Shown here piece by piece: positions 24,180 to 27,467 of a DNA stretch of 27,467 nt. Made by a program: the position numbers and the translations under genes. The stretch is from Alphaproteobacteria bacterium. GTDB taxonomy: Bacteria; Pseudomonadota; Alphaproteobacteria; Holosporales; Holosporaceae. How positions within the stretch are numbered: the first letter of the stretch is position 1; each line of letters starts with the position of its first letter. The notes beneath the pieces are model-generated. The model worked only from the letters and a program-made list of their open reading frames with translations. It did not search any database and was not told the origin of the DNA. The stretch covers positions 1-27,467 of the forward strand of contig VGCF01000005.1 in the NCBI GenBank assembly GCA_016870135.1, read 5' to 3'.

Positions 24180-24536
24180 ATGAACAATCGTTATATTAGA
24201 TCGTCTAGCCAAAGAAGAAAAAACAGAACTAGAATGGCTGTTCGATCTGCTCAAAAGCCAAGACTTTCTGTTTTTAGATCTGGCAGATATATTTATGCTC
24301 AAATCATAGATGATTCAAATCATTGCACAATTGTTTCAGCGTCTTCTATTGAAAAAGAGTGTGATTTAACTTCCCGATCTAATTGCTTGGCAGCAGAATG
24401 GGTTGGAAAAAAAATTGCAGAACGTGGTTTGGCCGCTGGATTAGAAAAAGTGGTGTTTGATCGTGGGGGGTATAAATTCCACGGTCGTGTAAAGGCATTA
24501 GCTGATTCTGCTCGATCCATTGGTTTAAATTTTTAA
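24180..24536 (+). CDS. rplR: 50S ribosomal protein L18
   Basis: The 118-residue protein shows the L18 pattern RRKNRTRMAVRSAQKPRLSV, FRSGRYIYAQIIDD, a GKKIAERGLAAGLEKVVFDR stretch and GYKFHGRVKALADSAR. L18 binds 5S rRNA with L5 and L25. It is the last gene of the cluster here: rpsE, rpmD, rplO and secY should follow but do not. A strong hairpin terminator lies 33 bases downstream. Confidence 0.96.
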   Translation: MNNRYIRSSSQRRKNRTRMAVRSAQKPRLSVFRSGRYIYAQIIDDSNHCTIVSASSIEKECDLTSRSNCLAAEWVGKKIAERGLAAGLEKVVFDRGGYKFHGRVKALADSARSIGLNF

Positions 24537-24569
24537 TATAAGATAAAACCAAAAGCAAATTATTTTTGT

Positions 24570-24616
24570 CAAAAAAACATTTATTAGTTTTTTTTAAACG
24601 AAGAAATGTTTTTTTG
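24570..24616 (+). terminator. Terminator after rplR
   Basis: CAAAAAAACATTT (24570-24582) pairs perfectly over 13 bases with AAATGTTTTTTTG (24604-24616). The 3' arm itself supplies the U tract. The loop is 21 bases. The stem is A+T-rich but long. Confidence 0.65.
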
Positions 24617-25207
24617 AATATTTTTCAAATTTGATAAAAAGGTTTTATTTATAATATGTTTTTTGAATTATTAAACCGTTTTTTTATATGGCCTCGTACA
24701 AATTTTTGAACAAAAAAGCCATTGACTTTATTTCTAATTTCTATGAAAATATTGATTCACCGCATAGTATTAAAATTTTATCATTATAAAAGATTAAAAA
24801 CGCAGATACAGAGAGCAGGTTTTTAAAACGGACTTGCTTTTTATAATAATGACTTTTGATACGTTTAAACTTTCTTTTTCAAGATGTTTGGTCGCAATTT
24901 TAAAAACGAATGGCTTTAAGCACTATGTAATATTGAAAATTTTACAATTAATATTCATAAAGTTTCATAAAAATACTAAAAGCCTTTAAGTGATTTGTGT
25001 ATGTAGTCAACAAAGATTGGGTAATAGCAGTTGCTGTTATACACTGGATCGATCTGAGCGTTGGGACTATTGTTTTTCATTCAGCAGCCAAAATAAAATA
25101 TAGCGCTTTATACAGAAAACATGTATTAAATGTTCAAAAATAACCTAAAAATATTAGATATTGGTCACAAATTCATTGATTGCAACCTTAGTTTTCCTTA
25201 CCATCAG

Positions 25208-25257
25208 ATGTAAAGGGATGTAAAGGGATGTAAAGGGATGTAAAGGGATGTAAAGAG
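25208..25257. repeat. Decamer tandem repeat (ATGTAAAGGG)
   Basis: Four perfect copies of ATGTAAAGGG (25208-25247) are followed by one imperfect copy ATGTAAAGAG (25248-25257). The unit is close to one turn of DNA, so the copies present the same face of the helix. It is not near any gene start. Confidence 0.97.
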
Positions 25258-25698
25258 GGTTGTACTGGATATAAATATTTTTATAAGTGTTTTTCAAAAA
25301 TGTAGCAAAATCGTTTAGAAAAAAGAGCAAACAACAAAATAACGGTATATCCTTTTGAAATCATTGTCACCTCGACAACATTTTTAATTTAATATGATCA
25401 ACAAATTTTGGGACTAATCATTTGGGATCAACACATTGATGTTTGGGCATTGCGGTTTTAAAAGGCGGCCTTGCTGTAACAAGATTCGGTCATACAGGTG
25501 TAATAAACAGTGCGAGTAGTATAATTTTTAAAGCCTGATCTGTGAATCACCCAAGATAAAGTTGTAAGTAAAACGTCAAAGCTTTTAAAATTTAGATCTA
25601 ATAAAGCACCGCGAATCTATTTCCTTAAAAAACAAACCATTCAGATGACATGCATTCAAGGCTCTAAAACCAATCTCCTCATGCCAACACCGCCATGA

Positions 25699-26109
25699 TT
25701 ACTGTTGACGCAATGCGCGAAAATGATCCAGCGACAAGACATTGTCTGCAAAAAATGTAGGCGTCACGCTGTTCCAGTCAAATTGCAGTGCAAAATCAGC
25801 ACTGGGATCAATAAATGAACACAGAGATGAAAAAGGAATGCGTAAAGTGCTTTTTTTATGGTCAAACATCAAATCAACAGTAAAATAATCGTCCTGAACA
25901 TTAATATTCCAAAATGAATCCTGCAAAACAATAGTCATTTCTTCTGGATAGCGCTGGTTTAAATTCAAGGGAATAGAGACACCCGGAAATTGGGTTCTAA
26001 ATGTAATATAAAAATGGTGTGGTGCATCCAGACCGTCTTGAGCAACTTTTTTTAATGCACGCTTGACCACGTCTTGCTTGCTTTTTTCCATCCAAATCAT
26101 ATAATCCAT
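25699..26109 (-). CDS. sspB: SspB, ClpXP adaptor for tmRNA-tagged proteins
   Basis: The 136-residue protein resembles alphaproteobacterial SspB: VVKRALKKVAQDGLDAPHHF, YITFRTQFPGVSIP, RYPEEMTIVLQDSFWNI, an FTVDLMFDHKKSTLRIPF segment and FIDPSADFALQFDW. SspB binds ssrA tags and delivers the tagged proteins to ClpX. The start at 26109 (MDYMIWMEKS) is chosen because AGGGG lies 8 bases upstream; the open frame extends further but into the tmRNA. A long C-terminal ClpX-binding tail, common in this family, is very short here (LSLDHFRALRQQ). The gene directly follows ssrA and is probably co-transcribed. The Shine-Dalgarno sequence lies in a hairpin stem. Confidence 0.9.
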   Translation of the reverse strand: MDYMIWMEKSKQDVVKRALKKVAQDGLDAPHHFYITFRTQFPGVSIPLNLNQRYPEEMTIVLQDSFWNINVQDDYFTVDLMFDHKKSTLRIPFSSLCSFIDPSADFALQFDWNSVTPTFFADNVLSLDHFRALRQQ

Positions 26110-26132
26110 AATTTTTTCCCCTGGTTGATCAG

Positions 26133-26460
26133 GGGGGCTGTTCTGTTGCCCGGTCAGCCCCCACACCGCGAACGTTTTAATTCAATAACAACAACGCTTA
26201 CGCTGCTGCTGCTACTGAATTGGCTGCTACAGGAAGGCTTACACCATTCATGTTAGCAGCTTTTGTGTTCAATGCATTATTAGAGTTTGCATTTATAAAA
26301 CAGCCCGGTAACGTCGGAACAATCGCGAATGAACCCTAAACCTTTATTACGTACGTCGATCCTATATCGCCCCCACCGGAAAACGCCGTGCTGCTGTGCT
26401 CTGGTGGAGGCGTCGGGTTCTGCCCCCGAGTCCGTCCCGCTTATTCTGTTTAGCATTTAT
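26133..26460 (-). ncRNA. ssrA: Two-piece (circularly permuted) tmRNA
   Basis: On the minus strand the acceptor piece comes first: T-stem TCGGG (26429-26425), 7-base loop GGCAGAA, CCCGA (26417-26413), then the 3' acceptor strand CGCCTCC (26412-26406), A and an encoded CCA ending at 26402. After a 27-base spacer the coding piece begins with GGGGGCG at 26374-26368, which pairs with CGCCTCC as a 7-bp acceptor stem, followed by the conserved GGATCGACG. The predicted resume codon GCA is at 26290-26288. The tag reads ANSNN at its start and ends NSVAAAA, 30 codons, stop TAA at 26200-26198. This arrangement is the known alphaproteobacterial form. Outer boundaries are approximate; a strong hairpin GGGGGCTG/CAGCCCCC (26162-26133) probably marks the 3' side. 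Confidence 0.9.
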
Positions 26461-26489
26461 CATCATATTTAGTTTGCACTAACATCTTG

Positions 26490-26518
26490 ATCGTATAACA
26501 AAAAAAACGGACTTTCAA
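26490..26518 (-). promoter_or_regulatory. Promoter of ssrA
   Basis: Reading the minus strand, TTGAAA (26518-26513), a 17-base spacer and TACGAT (26495-26490) lie just ahead of the acceptor piece. A T8 run occupies the spacer. The fit is moderate. Confidence 0.45.
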
Positions 26519-26588
26519 GTTTTTTTATTGTTTTTATAAAAAATCCCAAAAATAGAGCTTCTCGTACGTTTTAAATAGGGTAAAAAGT

Positions 26589-26738
26589 GGGTGCACAACC
26601 AAACGCCCCAAAATGAAAGAATGCAAAATGGGGTACAAACGAGGCGAGAAGCCACCCCTATCCCCCAGGTAGGTCCACAAAAGCAGGCCAACCAACTGCA
26701 CCCAACATTATGGGACACCGCATAGAAATTGTGCACCC
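26589..26738 (-). ncRNA. Candidate structured RNA or 3' UTR element between ftsZ and ssrA
   Basis: GGGTGCACAA (minus strand, 26738-26729) pairs perfectly with TTGTGCACCC (26598-26589), enclosing about 130 bases with further local stems, such as GGGGT-(GGC-TTCTC-GCC)-ACCCC and CCCA-TAATGT-TGGG. On the minus strand the closing stem is followed by CACTTTTTA. It begins 12 bases after the ftsZ stop. It may be an ftsZ 3' UTR, a terminator, or an independent RNA of 6S-like shape; no SRP RNA signature (GGAAGCAGCC-type) is seen. Confidence 0.35.
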
Positions 26739-26750
26739 CCCCACAAAATC

Positions 26751-27467
26751 CTATTTTTTCGGAGGTTTTTGTCTCAAAAATGACGGAATTTCTAAATCTT
26801 CAGGTCCAGATTGGGAAAATTTATCCACAAACTTGTCCGAATGTTTAGGCATTTCTGGATACAACGGCACAGCCTCTTTTCGTCGCGTTAACCCCATCAA
26901 GCGTTGCAAAAATGTACTTGGTGCAGGCTTGGCTTTTTTGCGATCTGAAACATACCCAAAATCAGACTCCTCGGATGCACGGGTATTGTACCCAAATTCT
27001 TCCGGAGGCTCTTCGTTTAAAGAAAAAGAAGAAAAGGATTCCGTATCCTCGAATTCATAACTGCTGTGGCGCGAACCCATGGTGGAAAATGTGTCAGACA
27101 ATGGATCATCAGACATCAAAGAATCATTGGCAACAGACGCCGTTACCGCCGCTAAATTGGGAACCATCGATGGATCCTGAATGCCTGTAGCCACCACCGA
27201 CACACGAACCACACCTTCTAAATGCTTTTCAAAGGTTGCACCAAAAATAATGCGCGCCAATTCACGCCCAGGCAACTCATGATCCACTTCTTGCTTGATG
27301 CGACCAATGGCTTCGTCCACATCATACAATTTCAAATCCGGACCACCCGTAACATTGATCAATACCGATTGCGCCCCATTGATGGACACATCATCCAACA
27401 ATAAACAACCAATGGCTTTTTCAGCTGCCTCTGTGGCACGAGATTCCCCCGATGCTTCGCCCGTTCC
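26751..27467 (-). CDS. ftsZ: Cell division protein FtsZ (C-terminal 238 residues, partial)
   Basis: FtsZ is the tubulin-like GTPase of the division ring. The frame runs off the right edge; the visible part begins GTGEASGESRATEAAEKAIG and continues through DVSINGAQSVLINVTGGPDL and ELARIIFGATFEKHLEGVVR, the C-terminal half of the polymerising domain including the synergy-loop side. Then comes a Ser- and Glu-rich linker of about 115 residues and the conserved terminal peptide EDLEIPSFLRQ, which binds FtsA and ZipA-type partners, followed by KPPKK. The GTP-binding GGGTGTG and T7 regions lie outside the window. A structured element and ssrA follow downstream. Confidence 0.96.
   Translation of the reverse strand, partial: GTGEASGESRATEAAEKAIGCLLLDDVSINGAQSVLINVTGGPDLKLYDVDEAIGRIKQEVDHELPGRELARIIFGATFEKHLEGVVRVSVVATGIQDPSMVPNLAAVTASVANDSLMSDDPLSDTFSTMGSRHSSYEFEDTESFSSFSLNEEPPEEFGYNTRASEESDFGYVSDRKKAKPAPSTFLQRLMGLTRRKEAVPLYPEMPKHSDKFVDKFSQSGPEDLEIPSFLRQKPPKK

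Larger units (their letters stand above)
24537..25698. other. 1.16-kb A+T-rich region without genes
   Basis: No open frame of substance occurs on either strand. The stretch is rich in A and T runs and holds the rplR terminator (24570-24616) and a decamer tandem repeat (25208-25257). A short stem-loop ATAGCAG-TTG-CTGTTAT occurs around 25023-25042. I looked for DnaA boxes (TTATCCACA) and an AT-rich unwinding element; no box cluster was found. It sits exactly where the ribosomal spc genes stop. Confidence 0.6.

Noticed and set aside
25208..25257. CRISPR-like repeat array
   Set aside because: The ten-base units are directly adjacent with no spacers, so this is a simple tandem repeat.
24537..25698. 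Possible replication origin in the long A+T-rich gene-free region
   Set aside because: No cluster of DnaA boxes and no neighbouring origin-linked genes (dnaA, hemE, parA) are visible; the A+T richness and a decamer repeat alone are not enough.
26109..26166. Upstream start for SspB giving 19 extra residues
   Set aside because: The added residues would be encoded by the tmRNA 3' hairpin, and the ATG at 26109 has a well-placed AGGGG.
26515..26736. A 73-codon, Cys- and Trp-rich open frame on the minus strand between ftsZ and ssrA
   Set aside because: It is the translation of a structured non-coding element and has no ribosome binding site; the composition is not protein-like.

Overview
This window comes from the chromosome of an alphaproteobacterium, most likely a host-associated or intracellular lineage of the Holosporales/Rickettsiales type (inference). 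The alphaproteobacterial signs are a circularly permuted two-piece tmRNA gene, an alphaproteobacterial-type SspB, an FtsZ ending in the conserved LEIPSFLR-type tail, and a GyrB and Rho with typical alphaproteobacterial motifs. The signs of a reduced, rearranged genome are broken ribosomal operons, lone members of usually clustered genes, several long gene-free A+T-rich stretches and short imperfect tandem duplications in intergenic DNA. No transposon, prophage or CRISPR array was seen.

Layout. 1-234: end of an MtaB-like tRNA methylthiotransferase. 427-1128: a BI-1 family membrane protein. 1129-1904: no recognisable gene, then a PIN-domain toxin gene (1905-2297), tRNA-Trp (2497-2569) and an M23 peptidase with a basic tail (2784-4337). 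4834-5142 (minus): rpmB, divergent from rpsB-tsf (5373-7115). Then mlaD, gyrB, and on the minus strand a 509-residue secreted protein of unknown family (10877-12406). rpsD and accB follow, then trxA-pgeF on the minus strand, a half-length NAD-glutamate dehydrogenase, rho, and eleven ribosomal protein genes from rpsC to rplR (19956-24536). After a gene-free 1.1 kb stretch come, on the minus strand and in transcription order, the end of ftsZ, a structured intergenic element, the permuted tmRNA gene (ssrA) and sspB.

How the genes work together. Most of the window is translation machinery (S2, S3, S4, S8, S14, S17, L5, L6, L14, L16, L18, L24, L28, L29, EF-Ts, tRNA-Trp) together with Rho, gyrase and ribosome rescue. 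The tmRNA tags stalled polypeptides and SspB hands tagged proteins to ClpXP; here the two are neighbours and probably co-transcribed. The predicted tag is about 30 codons, much longer than the usual dozen or so. The S10/spc ribosomal cluster is cut at both ends: rpsJ to rplV are missing before rpsC, and rpsE onward are missing after rplR, where a strong terminator closes the unit. rpsB-tsf is likewise not followed by pyrH-frr, and accB is not followed by accC.

The most interesting items are the long tmRNA tag with its adjacent sspB, a secreted protein carrying several motifs resembling the eukaryotic dynein light chain LC8-binding signal, a BI-1 protein lacking both aspartates of the pH sensor, a PgeF with an internal low-complexity insertion, and a glutamate dehydrogenase lacking its N-terminal half.
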